Notes: generated by a model not told the origin, from the sequence alone. A stretch of DNA of 64,000 bases from Apoda limacodes (GCA_946406115.1 OX291541.1:20181908-20245907); one strand, 5' to 3'. Positions 48,946 through 60,485 are shown, numbered from the stretch's first letter. A program made the numbers and translations.

Positions 48946-49413
48946 TTAAGAGAATAGGATTCGGAGCGCCTCTCAACGTGCTTCATACAAACGAATTTTT
49001 AACTTATTTTGACACTTGTCGATAAAACACCACGAAATTTTGAAGACATGTTTAAGTAATAAATATCTAGGTCTGCAGTCTGCAGTTGTCTGTTAAATTT
49101 TATAGTTCAAAAGTGTATAGCTTTTTAATAGTTCAAAAGTGTATAGCTTTTTAATAGTTCAAAAGTCTATAGCTTTTTAATAGTTCAAAAGTCTATAGGT
49201 TTTTAATAGTTCAAAGTGTATTCAAATGGTTTAAAAAAAGATTTCTAGTTAATTAAAAACTTAACAAAATTTTGGAAAACCACAGATATATATATTCGGC
49301 TCGGGATTATGACTTAGAAATTTCACAGTGATTGATTAGTAAATATCAAAAACAAATGAGAAATTCGTTTGTATGAAGCCCGCTGCGAGACGCTGCGAAT
49401 CGTATCTTCTTAA
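48946..49413. mobile_element. TTAA-flanked MITE, copy 2 (nested)
   Basis: It lies inside the hAT-like element. TTAA is present at both ends with inverted arms containing 'cttcatacaaacgaattt' and 'aaattcgtttgtatgaag'. It is related along most of its length to 30809-31199 but carries an internal 26-bp tandem repeat array. Confidence 0.72.
49102..49220 (+). repeat. 26-bp tandem array
   Basis: About four and a half copies of a unit 'atagttcaaaagtgtatagc' plus 'ttttta', with t/c and c/g variants. It lies inside the nested TTAA MITE and is absent from the copy at 30.8 kb. Confidence 0.85.
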
Positions 49414-49624
49414 GAATCAAATAATATTTATTGTATCGCTATCGCTATTAAACGCCGGACGGTGAATACACAAACAGAACACTGGTCACCTACAGAAAGA
49501 CATGCACAGGCGCACTTGTGCTACTCGCGATTTACGCGAATGTTTTAGTGCCAAATATTCGCGGGATCCGCGGACCCGCGGGATTGCGGGATCACGTTTT
49601 GCGAGATTGCAATCCCTAGATAAA

Positions 49625-52480
49625 AGTGTATATGGGTTTCGTCAGGTTTTCAGAATATTACTACATTATTATACTTATACGAATTATATTACTATGCTTA
49701 TGTACTTCGTTAAAAATTAAAATGTGGTGACAAGTATGTACAAAATAAAACTTCTATGGTGATGGGAAATGACAATGATGTAGGCCCTGGTTGTTGTAAG
49801 ATAAAAATCGTATTAAGCTGTATCAGAGATCGGGCTTAAAAATCTGATGACAGAGTAAACCAATAGACTTTATGCGAATATAGTTTTTTATAATGTAACC
49901 CTTTATAAACAACGTGTAGCGGATCATATCGTACCGCTACACAAGCAAGGCTGACGTCACGCGTCCTACATCGCGCTATGGAAGTTTCCTTGGCAGTTCA
50001 GCATATATAGAAATCGAAGCGCAAGTTAAGTGGACCACGGCGGTCCCCAGGCATAACAACTCACCTGACAGAACTCTCCTTTTGCCGCCGCTCCACAAAC
50101 GAAAAAACACAATAAGCGTTTTATATTTAAATTAAACAAAGATAAAGAGTGGGCTATGAAAAATGGCACCCATGATGTGCAAGAAATACACCCAAAAGCA
50201 AGAAAAAAAATACGAACAAATTAAAAAAATATTGTCATAAGCAACTTACACATAGAAGTGAAATCCGACCAAAAACATTTTCATGTAAAATGTCAAGACG
50301 AGGCCATATGGGTCGCACTGTCAAAAAGTTATCAGATGTCATTTAGAACCAATAAACAATAAACAATGTCAGTTTAGTGACGATACCAAAAAAAAATTGC
50401 GTAAGTGTAACTGTCTTTGTGTGGGTTGAGAATAGTGTTGTCTGCGTACACTATCGACATTGTGCTTTATCGATATATTTATGCTTTTTCTCCATTTTTA
50501 TGTTAAGGATAACTTCGTGTAAAATTTTATTAGAATCGATGCAAATTCGGCGGAATTATAAGGCTATGACATACGGATGGACATGACGAGTTTACAAGGG
50601 TCCATTTTTGCCATTTGGCTACAGAACCCTATAAAAAAGACTATTAACCACATGCGCTCAAGTAATACTTGTAAGAAACATTATTAAAATTAAATTACTC
50701 TGGATGTTGATAAATAATTACGGGAAAAAGTATCGATATACTGATACTTATGACGTCATCGTTTTGTCAAGCCCTAGCGTAACCAAACATTTTACAATTT
50801 TACTTAAAATAATAATAATTAGAATTAGAACCTTTCTATATGAAATAATACTACGTTTTACAAAGAAAAGCAATATAATAACGTAAAAACTGTTTTCTCA
50901 TCCAATTTTAAACAGAAATGCAACGTGAAAAATACGTGAGAATTTCGTATTTACCTGTGAAAAGTATGAGTGTCCGGGTTATTTCTTCCTGTGACGGAAC
51001 AATTAGGTTTGTAACAAGTCACCATACCTAAGCACTAAACTTTTAAGTCCTTTATTGTCAGGATTGACCTAATAATCAACGAAACCCGTGATGTCAACAA
51101 ACAAACAAGTTACTATGGGTTTCTAATAACATATTAGATATGGTTATCTGTCTCTTTTTCTCTTGTGCAGCGTTCATGTAATGAGTATATCTCTTTTCCT
51201 CGCTGTGTTGGTCTTTAGCGTAGCGAAAAATCCTAGGTCTGTGTGTGGAACCAAGTTTCTCAATCTACACTCGAGTAACACATAAAGCCTACCTATACTG
51301 TTTTTAATCCTACCTACAGTAAGTATGAGACAGAATTTTCAAAATTTTAATTACCATAGGTACGATTTAAATTCCTTCTTGCAAACCTTCCCTCTCCCTT
51401 GCAAACTTTATTGAACAAAGAATCACAGCTGCTGAGGTTTTCTGTTGTGAGTCTTTCATACCTACCTGTGTCTACTACAGGGTCACAGGTCCTTCAATTT
51501 GAAAGAAGGCTTAAGCCATAGTCCATAGCGCTGACTCAGTGCGAATTGGTACCTAGATGTGATCGAGCTAGTGGCCTCTCGGTTATTAGAGTTTTCAAGC
51601 CGCCAGTATGGCTTTTCGCTAGGCGTAATGACTGCTGTCATAGGGCGCGTTCGGTTTGGGATGCAGAATCATTATTTTCGTTTACTTTGTCATCAGTCAA
51701 TGGTTCGTTTTACATTGGTGTCAAAAATATCAAAATTTTAGTGTCATCTGTAACAAACTGTCATGCGTTCGTTTACGATATTTTTGTTATTTTTGTCACT
51801 ATTGCTACCAAAAAATGAAACTTTAGACCCATGTCCAGAGGTGGGGTTTTATATTAATCTGCCAAACTGCCTATGCATATTCATTGTGTGTGTACGTCAA
51901 CCGTCCGTTTTGCATATTTGCAACTAAAAATGTTGTTATTAACGTTTCAAAGCTACACGAAAGATAGGTGTCTGAAGCAAAACTGGCGTTATAAAAAGTG
52001 TGATAAGTATCAATCGTGGAAACTCTTAATCCCAAAACGAACGCGCCCATATGACAACAGCCAAGGAGCTTAGAATAATAGGCTACTAGGTGGTCACGCA
52101 ACCTATGATTGACCACACCCGGCGGCATTGCTTTACTTCGCATATCAAATCCGATAGACTAATGTTATGTAAGAAGAAGAGAAGAGAGTTAATAGATCCA
52201 AAATATAATAATAGCGCGGGACAGACCGGACAAAGCTATATTGCGACAAGCATGGACAGGTAACGAGAAGGGGGAAGTGAGACGGAATAGGGTGGAGTAG
52301 AGGACCTAACATTGAGTACTGCTGCCATGTCTAGGCGGGTGCAGTTTTGACTCAGTTCAGAGAAGAGCTGTGAGAATAGATAATTTTGATGTTGTAAAAA
52401 GAGAGTAAAGGATATAGTAAGAGAAGTTGTGTCATCATACTTTCGTACATACACGCGCTGCATTTGAACTGTCTACTGTT
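49625..52480. other. No supported gene
   Basis: AT-rich. 'ccatttttgccatttggcta' at 50604 is a reversed dispersed repeat. A possible 26-base microexon at 50065-50090 is discussed as a finding. An open frame at 52464-52646 has mixed composition but no recognised motif. Confidence 0.5.
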
Positions 52481-52978
52481 TTTGGCCGCAGATGCCCTTG
52501 ACAACTACAGGAGAACTGACTTTTGCAGCGATGCCGCCTGCACTCTGCTGCGGTATCAGGGAAACGCGCCTCGTCTTGGGCAACTGTTCTTAAAAACTAA
52601 ACATGGCAAAGAGCCGGATTTAACCGTTACGAAAGCAAAGGCGTTCTGAGGCACATTCTAAGGAGAAGTTACGTTGAAACTCCTCAGTCTGCGCCTTTTA
52701 TTCTATCTAATACCTTTAAACGAGCAATTATTGAGTATATGTATACACTTGAGAGCATAAAAATCGACCACCGCTTACATTTTTTGTTGCATTATTATTT
52801 ACTCCATTTTTTTATTCATAATAGCTATTCATGTAGCATACCTATAGACACCTGGATTAATTACCTATCCAATGATGCATAATTTGAGCGTATAAAGAGT
52901 AAACACAACCAATTAGAGGGAGATCACCGAAAGCGTAGAAATTCGCACGTTATCTCATCTGACTTACCACCTTGAAGA

Positions 52979-53939
52979 ATTGACATCACGCCTCAAGAAG
53001 CCGTCCAAGCTGTTGCATTGATCCAAGCTGGCCACAATCAATCTCAAGTGTCTCGAGAACTTAACCTGAGCCAATCTGCAGTACGTCGTGTATACCAGAG
53101 GTTTCCGGCTATTGGTGGCTACGTTCGTCGACACGGATCTGGCCGGAGCCTTGCCACTAGCCAGCGTGACGACCGCTACCTCGTCAATACTTCTCTTCGG
53201 GATCGTCGCCTCAACGCAGTTCAGCTGGAGCAGAGACTCCAATCGCCAAGAAACGTCAGTGTGAGTCGGTGGACCGTCAGAAGAAGACTTGCTGAAGCTA
53301 ATTTGAGGGCACACAGTCCAGCCAACGGCCGGAAATTGACCGCAGCGCATCGAGAAGCCCGACTTCGGTTTGACAGAGAACACCTAAATTGGTCCATTGA
53401 CCAAAAGGCAAGCCGTACTGTTCTCAGTCGAGTGCAGAAAATGTTTATTTGGTAACGACGGACGGGGAAGAGTATACAGAAGGCCGGGAGAGCGATTTGC
53501 CCAGCGAACGTGCTCTTATGGAGGAGGATCGTGCATGGTTTGGGGTGGGATTTCCCTAGAAGCAAAGACGGAACTTGTTTTCATCGTCGGAGCGTCCCAG
53601 AACCGTGGATCAGGGGGATGGACTGCTCAACGCTACGTCAGTGAAGTCCTCGAAGAGCATGTTGTCCCATTTACTGGATTTATTGGCGATGGCTTCACTT
53701 TAATGCAAGATAATGCCAGACCACATACTGCAGCTACAGTGAAGCAGTATCTTGAGGAAGTCGAAATTCCAGTAATGGAGTGGCCAGCGCAGAGTCCTGA
53801 CTTAAACCCCATTGAGCATAGGTGGGCAGAGCTAAAAAAAAGAATTCGGGCGAGAACTACAGCTCCAACGTGTCAGATCAGATCGATGAGAAACCGGATG
53901 GAAGAAGTCATCAGGGCAAGGGGAGGGGACACTAGTTAA
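52979..53939 (+). pseudogene. Tc1-like DD34E transposase, broken
   Basis: A cut-and-paste transposase of the Tc1 type. The first frame (to 53455) reads 'ITPQEAVQAVALIQAGHNQ' then 'SQVSRELNLSQSAVRRVYQR' (paired-like HTH) and 'SVSRWTVRRRLAEANLRAHS'. The second frame (from about 53397) reads 'CRKCLFGNDGRGRVYRRPGE', 'GGGSCMVWGGIS', 'FTLMQDNARPHTAATVKQYL' and 'WPAQSPDLNPIEHRWAELKK'. Asp in 'MQDN' and Glu in 'NPIEH' are 34 residues apart (DD34E). Two defects are visible: a one-base shift around 53405-53450, and the usual 'FSDE' first catalytic Asp replaced by Val ('FSVE'). No ATG precedes the first frame. An AATAAA follows at 53965. Confidence 0.88.
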
Positions 53940-54157
53940 TAATTTTTTTTGTAATTTAATTTTCAATAAAACCTTTCATGAACATTTACATATTGTTTTC
54001 ATTGTTTTTAGTAATTGTCGGTAGGGTTGATAATTACCGGCTTAAAAAGCTAATTAGTGCTTCTTTAAATGCACAATTTAGTATCGTTCAATAGGTACTG
54101 AAATAATAGCCAGGGAGACAGTGACACCAAATATTGGGTGATTTTTACCAGTATGGC

Positions 54158-54936
54158 TAGGGTCGCCAGGTCTTAAAACCGAAAATCTGGACAGACCAGT
54201 CAGCTTAGCCGGACATTTGGGTAAAAAAACCGGACATCTTTAATTTTATACGTAACTTAAAAGGAAAAAAGGAACCCTTATAGGGTTACTTTGTTGTCCG
54301 TCTGTCTGTCTGCCTAACTGCCTGTCTTGTGTCTCTGTCAAGACCCTTTTTCTCAGAAACGCGTAAACGTATCAAGTTCAAATTAATATCAAATTCTAAG
54401 GTCTGCGATCCCTTAAAGTTGAAAACAAATCCAGCTTCTAAGTCAATGTCATAAAAAATATGGCCAAAATACGGTCATTTTTGTCGCATATTTGGCATTC
54501 ACAAATAAATCAAGACCTCGAATCATGAAATTTGGCCAGAAGCAATGCCATGTAGCACACATAAAGGAAAAATCTGAAAATAGTGAGTTTGTTGTTTACA
54601 TCACAAAAAAATATTTTTTTTACTAATTTATTTGCAGTTAATAAACTAACTGCGACCTATGTCGTAGTATTGGGACAACAGTTGTCTCACGGCAAGATAA
54701 CGTTACGGAACGCTCAGTGCTCGAGTCCGATTCGAACTGGACCGGTTTTTTAGTCTTTGTATATAAGACACGAGAATGTTTTTAAAGTCAGGCGGGCGGA
54801 GCGGAAACCCATATAAAAAATTATCAAAAATGAAACCTAACAAAAGCCGGAGAGGCCGGACACCGTCTTATTGGGCCGGACACGCAACCAAAAAGCCTGA
54901 CTGTGTCCGGCTTTATCCGGACGCCTGGCAACCCTA
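54158..54936. mobile_element. hAT-type non-autonomous element with perfect 8-bp target duplication
   Basis: Inverted ends 'tagggtcgccagg' and 'cctggcaacccta' bound 779 bases. Direct repeats 'agtatggc' lie exactly outside both ends (54150-54157 and 54937-54944). An 8-bp duplication indicates the hAT superfamily. The subterminal regions carry repeated 'ccggac' motifs. No transposase frame is seen. The interior holds a 'ccgtctgtctgtctgcc' low-complexity stretch. Confidence 0.8.
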
Positions 54937-54944
54937 AGTATGGC

Positions 54945-55737
54945 GGTTTACAAATCGTTTTGCAAAAAAATAAAATTAACTCCCTTGCGGCGGTATGGCG
55001 GCCATCCGAAAATATTATAATATACAAGGGGGCCTACTCTAAGGGACGGAAATGTACTTTAAAAAACTCTGAAACTAATATAAAATAAAGACGGTTTAAA
55101 TATAAAAAAAAAAATGAGTGTATCACCGTAGCGGTCCCTGCAGTTATATGATGCTCCGCACAGCTACATCCAGTAAATTAAATACCAGCACACTGTTTCC
55201 AACAATAAATAATTATATATTCAATAAATTCACAAAATATACGTCGATACCACGAAGTTGGTATTTTAAACCTATACGCGATAATAAAATTAGGTACGCG
55301 GGGAGTGAGTGAAGCAGCTCCCGGCTGATCAATCCCATTTGTAGGTCCCAGGCACAAATCAAGCCGCGTTTCCACTTTGATGCCGAGCAAACATTTTGAC
55401 AGAGCGAATGTTTGCTGTTTTGCCAGTGTTCACTGAGAGCAACTAGCATTTGTTTCCACTTTGATAGCTAAATGACTATTTGTTCTAAACAAAAGTCTGT
55501 ACGTTCGGACACGTACCATGTACGTCTGTACAGTTACGTTTTTACTCTTCTGTCACTCAGTCAAGAAACGGACAATCATCATTCACATTAAAGACGTCAA
55601 ACACGGAGCGAATGCTCAAAGCAGGTGTTCGTTCGCCGTTTGTTCACTGAGTTCAGCCGAACATTATGAAGATTTTAGTTAGAGTCAGCTGAAGGGATAG
55701 ATAGGGAAAAAGTACTTTTATACTTTTTTTTCCCAAA
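54945..55737. other. Unclassified repeat-like DNA
   Basis: 55360-55660 carries near-inverse blocks ('gcgtttccactttgatgccg', 'gagcgaatgctcaaagcagg') suggesting an old foldback element. No gene. Confidence 0.45.
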
Positions 55738-55970
55738 ACTTTTTGTCCCAAACTAAGCAAGCTTGTACTATGGATACGTAAGTAACGGAAACAAATATAT
55801 GCGAGTACATTGGTGTATACATTTTGAAATTTATACATAGTAAACACCCAGTCTCAAGCCCAACACTATTTTTATCATGAATATTTGTCTAGTGCTGGAA
55901 TCGAAACCACGCCCCTCGAATCAGCAGTCGGGTCATTTTATTACCCACTGAGTCACAGAGCCGTCTTTAG
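55738..55970 (-). mobile_element. tRNA-derived SINE copy
   Basis: It contains 'ttgtactatggatac', 'cccagtctcaag', 'gctggaatcgaaaccacgcc' (inverse B box) and 'tcagcagtcgggtcat'. It belongs to the same family as 29165 and 60268. Confidence 0.6.
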
Positions 55971-56260
55971 ACACAGAGTTTCTACCGGTGTAAACGCGGG
56001 GCGCTTCTAGCTTATATTGACATTATAAAAACACTATAATATTTCTATGTAATAAGGTCGAAGGTTCTGATAAAACCATGATAAAACTCTTTATTTTTTG
56101 ACAGCTTGTTTACGTCTGAAAAAAAAACTGAGAACAAACGGCGATCAATTTACAAAAAAGGGTGTTACAAGTTTGTCCTATATTGAAATGATTTCGATTT
56201 AATTTTTTATTATATATAAAAATCTACAAAATTCTTATTCGTTACTGGAAAAAAATTATT

Positions 56261-56694
56261 ATGGGGGAAGATGACGCAACAGATGACAGGGCCTCCACAA
56301 GCAGTGAAAAACAACCCCGAAGTAAAAATTCCGATGCTGCTATTTCTAATAATAAAAAATCATCAAAGTCTACTGTATCCGGATCCGAATCGATGGATGT
56401 CGACGAAAGGCATAAGAAAAATGAGGCTCAATTAGATAAGATGTTAGCAAATTCAATGAAAGCTGCATCTTCAGCTGCACAGAAGATTTCTAAAAGAAGT
56501 CCAGGCAAAGTGCAGAAGAGACGCCAGAACAAGCCTCGACGTCGTCGTCGACAGACCCGCAGAACCAGAACTGTCAGACGCCGTAGACCGGAACCTTCTG
56601 AATGCACCATATTAACCAGAATTTCCTCAGAAAGCTATTCGGATACTTCAATTTGTAAGCGATGCGGATGTCCTCGCAATCCTGCCCGTCGAAG
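56261..56694 (+). CDS. Unrecognised acidic/Arg-rich protein, exon 1
   Basis: I do not recognise this gene. ATG at 56261; the frame gives about 144 residues before a probable donor 'aag|gtagac'. Unspliced, it stops two codons later. Composition: acidic Ser-rich start ('GEDDATDDRASTSSEKQPRS'), 'SGSESMDVDERHKKNEAQLD', then a dense Arg run at about residues 88-114 ('PRRRRRQTRRTRTVRRRRP'), then 'ICKRCGCPRNPARR', a Cys-rich end. This suggests a nuclear or chromatin protein, which is inference only. An AATAAA at about 56795 could end a short single-exon form. The next exon (56877) continues the frame with similar composition. Confidence 0.62.
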
Positions 56695-56876
56695 GTAGAC
56701 CACTTTACTTTACTGATTAAAGTAAATTGTAATGTGACTGCAAAATTTTTAATAGGTGTTCTAAACATCGAATGTCCTGATTTTTTTTCTGAAAATAAAA
56801 GCATTTTTTGAAACATAAAATTCGATTTTTATTTAAGCCTTTTATAGCGAATTAGAATTGAATATATTTTAATCAG

Positions 56877-56953
56877 ATACGCACGTAGCGACAGAAGAAA
56901 GCCAAGAAAAACTGAGCAGAAAAGGAAGCCAGCAGTAGACAAACTAAAAGATG
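56877..56953 (+). CDS. Unrecognised acidic/Arg-rich protein, exon 2
   Basis: Acceptor 'atcag', donor 'gtaaga'. Joined in phase, it encodes 'RYARSDRRKPRKTEQKRKPA' and 'VDKLKD', continuing the basic character of exon 1. The length is 77 bases, leaving one base. Support is phase plus composition; no homology is recognised. Confidence 0.55.
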
Positions 56954-58959
56954 GTAAGAAGGAAAAATTGATAATTAATGGGACCACAAGGGAAAGCTAT
57001 TTATTTAATTTCCCTGTGCATGGACCAACGAAATAGTTGAACATACGGTTGAATACTCAAATGCAAACTAAAAGAGTGTGTTGTGTTTTACAGATAACAT
57101 GTGCATAACTATCAACATACAATATCGAGTAAATATGAAAATAACAAGGTCAAGTGCGAGTCGGGCTCACGCACTAATGGTTCCTGTCTATTGCCCGCCA
57201 CTGATATTTAGAACATCGCTGGGAAGTAAAAGGAGGTTACAATATTTTTGTTTCGGTCTACTGTTTGTATTTATATTTATAATCAATAAATATCTGAAAA
57301 TCACATTTTGCTGCACCATACGGCTTTAAACTAACCGGTTGAATTCGTTTAAGACCAACTTTACTACTTAAACTTTACTCTTGCCTAGTTTTCCGGCGGT
57401 CCACTAGCGCCGTTATTCGATATTTTTATTTACTGTTCATAGAAAGCGCATTTAAAAAATTTAATTATACTGAAAATAAAACTATAAGCTATTTTCAAAA
57501 TGATTTGTAATGTTTATAGAACGAATATGCAAGTTGTAGCTATCTACAACTCAGAGATATGTTATATAGAAACAATACAAATTGTTTAAAAACTAGCTTA
57601 TAACTAGTTTCATATTTCGTCCAATCAAACTTTTAAAATAAGTACTTACGCTTTCTACGAAAAGTAGGTAAATAAAAAATATCGAATTACCGTGCTAGTA
57701 GACCGCAGAGCACAAACTCTGATTTTAAGAGTTCCGTAGCCAAATGAGTAGGAACTAAGAGAAATAAATATGTTGTGTAGAGTGAACCCAAATATCCCAA
57801 AAACAGATATTTAGTTAAAAAGTCGATGAAATTATCTTATACATAAAAACCGGTCAGGTGCGTGTCGTATAATATGCATTAGGTTAGGGTTCCATAGAAT
57901 TAGCATTATTGCGGCTATTCACCCCATGAGCGGCAACCCAAGCTGAAGCTTTGAGCGTTGGGCGCTATACGGGCTGAGACTCCTTTAGAGTCTCGCCCCA
58001 AAAGCCCGGTGAAGCAGTAATGGCTGCAACAGCCAAATTGCATGGTCAGTTTAGAAAAAAAATGGCTATTTTTATAAAAGTTTTTTTTTTGTTCTAAGAC
58101 TTCTTTACTATCTGTTTTAAGCACAGAACATTATAAGACTTATAATTTTCTGTGGTTTTACACTATTTTTAGTTTATACTACTGTTGTGATTTTTATCAC
58201 ATATCCGTAACCAACCGGGGATCCTTGATTCTAACAAAAAATAGTACTTTATAGCTTAATATTTCGCAAACGGGTCGCTAAATCGAAAAATGTTTTTCAC
58301 ACACCCGCAATGTTACAACGACCTAACCAACGACATCCCACACCGTATAATAGAGGCAAGAAACGTGATTAATATATATACCTACTCGACAGAGTCAGAC
58401 TGACGGAAATGCCAAAACTGTAAGGGTTTCTTATTGACCACGGGACCCTAAGTTGAGGTAAAATTGTTTGTTTGTTTATGCGTCAAAACTGTATATTATA
58501 TAATGGAATGTGAAAGGAATGATATTGTATTTTATTTATATGTGATTTCGGTGCCGCTCCAGAGTGCCAACAAGTCGGTTCACGAAGTGTGTTGCTGTCA
58601 CCTCTTCTTATCATGTCGACTGCTACGCTGCAGGATGGGGAGAGACCACCAGGGGAAACGTACTCCGGAGTAAGAAATCTATAGTCTATACTGATTATGA
58701 TGCCATCTAGTCAATGGCGTGGTCAGCAAAATTGACCAAAATATTATGGGCTGTACTTTTTAGGGTCCGTAACCGAAGGGTGTCAACACTATTACTAAGC
58801 CAACGGCTACCAAAACCAGCGACTACATTCAGAAACGTACAACTGGCATATAATGGATTTCTAAGAAGTTCGTACATAATGGAAGGACACGCTGACCTTG
58901 TAATCAACAACTCATTAACAATGTTGTGGAAATCAGCAGTGTTTTTTTATACTACTAAG
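56954..58959. other. Intron or intergenic, repeat fragments
   Basis: It contains 'gtcaagtgcgagtcgggctc' (57150), a common dispersed repeat, and a GC-richer block at 57900-58030 with the hairpin 'gagactcctttagagtctc'. No exon is supported. Confidence 0.5.
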
Positions 58960-59100
58960 ATGACAAGTAAGCTTATACGGTCTGCCTGATGGTAAGCAGT
59001 CACCGCAGCCTATGGACGCTTGCAACGCCTGGAGCAATACTCGCGCGTTGCCGACCCTTCAAAACCCAATAACTTCTTTCTTAAGGAACCCATACTGTAG
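58960..59100 (+). mobile_element. Interspersed repeat 'tgatggtaagcagtcaccgc'
   Basis: 'cggtctgcctgatggtaagc' to 'gcgcgttgccgacccttcaa' is a repeat I recognise as common in lepidopteran genomes, probably a LINE or SINE fragment. Confidence 0.45.
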
Positions 59101-59203
59101 TCCTTAGAAGAAATCCAGCTTTTTAGGTCGATTTATAGCAAAGTCCGTGGTTGTTATGTCACTTTCGTTTTTGAGGTGTGATTATGTTGATTTAATTATA
59201 CAG

Positions 59204-59265
59204 ATAACGCCGGAGATGATATACCAGGTAGTGAAGAAGCTATCGATGTGGAGACAGTGGGTTAA
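59204..59265 (+). CDS. Unrecognised acidic/Arg-rich protein, exon 3 (frame conflict)
   Basis: After acceptor 'tacag' the phase set by exon 2 gives 'DNAGDDIPGSEEAIDVETVG' and then TAA. Beyond the stop the same frame reads 'HQDDIAETV' up to a good donor 'gtaagt' at 59294. That continued acidic look suggests the stop may be a lesion. Another frame is open through the whole 90-base exon and is the one that would join the next exon in phase. Either the gene ends here or the exon carries a disabling change. Confidence 0.45.
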
Positions 59266-59308
59266 CATCAAGATGATATTGCGGAAACTGTCGGTAAGTA
59301 ACAATTAA

Positions 59309-59826
59309 GGCTGGGTTGCACTAACTAACTTTGACGTTAACCAGTTGCCAAAAATTGGGAGCATGTATGGAAATCACTGTTGTTACGTCGCCTCAATGCT
59401 TATATCTACCATTGGTAACATTTTGCAGTAGAAGAGTTTTTTGCTTTATTTAAAAAAAAAATTAGTTTCTAGATTCGAAGACTTTTGTTAATATTAAGAT
59501 TCGAAGGCTTTTCTGAATATTAAGATTTCAAGGCTTTTCCTAATATTAAGTAAAGCCTTCAAATCTAGAAACGAAAGTTTTTTTCTTAAATAGAGCAAAA
59601 AACTCTTCTACTGTAAAGTGTTAGCAATGGTAGATAGGACAAATAAGCACTGAGGCGGCGGTTAGCTATTTAAAGTTAACCAGCTAGTGGTTTGCTAAAC
59701 TTTGACGGCCCTTTTAAAAACTTTTAAAAGCCCGAACATTTTAAAAATAGCTGACTACGCGAATTTCCGTATAATCCCATTTTTGGCGGCTGGTTAACGT
59801 CAAAATTAGTTGGTGGAACCCAACCT
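59309..59826. mobile_element. Foldback MITE
   Basis: The ends are near-inverse: 'ggctgggttgcactaactaa' and 'ttagttggtggaacccaacc', with 'gacgttaaccag' and 'ctggttaacgtc' inside. A central inverted region around 59440-59610 repeats 'aaggctttt...aatattaag'. It occupies most of the gap after the 59.2 kb exon. Confidence 0.75.
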
Positions 59827-60267
59827 AAGAAATAAAAAAAGATAGGTAGCCATCATGTTTAAATAATAAGAAATTGAATAAATGCTTAAGTACAAGTCGG
59901 ACTGAGGGTTCTGTATTTCGTAGAAATTAAGAGTTATTTTTATTTACTCAAAAACTTATGTGTAAAAGCCTATTTTATTTTTCATGTGAAATAAAAGAAA
60001 TTAGCATTGAGATATTATGTACTAAGTGCTAGAACAGACACTACTCTGCCGTCTCGCTGTCTTAGAAATTACATTATGGACTATATTTAACTTAATTACT
60101 GGGTGGAATAGGCCTTTCTGCGATGGCACGTGACGTTGTAACAAGTAGTTTGTCTGTAAATTGACGTTCGTTTATAGTCTCCCTCCTCAAGTGTAAGACG
60201 TTATTAGTATAATAGCCAGGTGAATGGTAGTTGATCTGTTGGTAATTGATTCCCTCGCAACCAAATT

Positions 60268-60485
60268 GGTAGTGTGGCCGACTGCTGTGCAGAGGGTGTG
60301 GGTTCGATTCCCGCACTGGAAAATCATTTATGTGATAAACATTTGTGTTTGTCTTGAGTCTGGGTGTATTTATGTGCGGTATTTACAAAAAAAATGTGAT
60401 ACATATGTATTTGTATCCGTTGTCTGGTCACCAAAATGGCTCTGCTTACTTTGGGGCCAGATGGCGCTGTGTTTATAAATAAATA
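60268..60485 (+). mobile_element. tRNA-derived SINE, best copy
   Basis: The head 'ggtagtgtggccgactgctg' is followed by a polymerase III B box 'ggttcgattcc' (60301), then a body and tail 'ggggccagatggcgctgtgt' ending in 'aaataaata'. Three related copies lie in the window in reverse orientation. A functional tRNA is unlikely because the rest of the cloverleaf is not evident. Confidence 0.7.

Larger units (their letters stand above)
48580..49618. mobile_element. hAT-like element with palindromic CCCGCGGG ends
   Basis: Inverted ends 'tagggattgcaatcccgc' and 'gcgagattgcaatccct' bound about 1.04 kb. Flanks 'attaaaag' and 'gataaaag' match at 6 of 8 bases, compatible with an old 8-bp duplication. 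Both ends carry repeated 'aatcccgcgggatt'-like palindromes (48600-48650 and 49555-49600). A TTAA-flanked MITE is inserted inside. Confidence 0.65.

Noticed and set aside
52464..52646. Plus-strand 61-codon frame with mixed composition
   Set aside because: It looks somewhat protein-like but has no recognised motif, no splice context and no neighbour in phase.
53221..53565. Minus-strand open frame
   Set aside because: Shadow of the Tc1-like transposase on the plus strand.
60290..60315. Possible tRNA gene from the 'ggttcgattcc' box
   Set aside because: No complete cloverleaf could be drawn and related copies exist; it is better explained as a SINE head.
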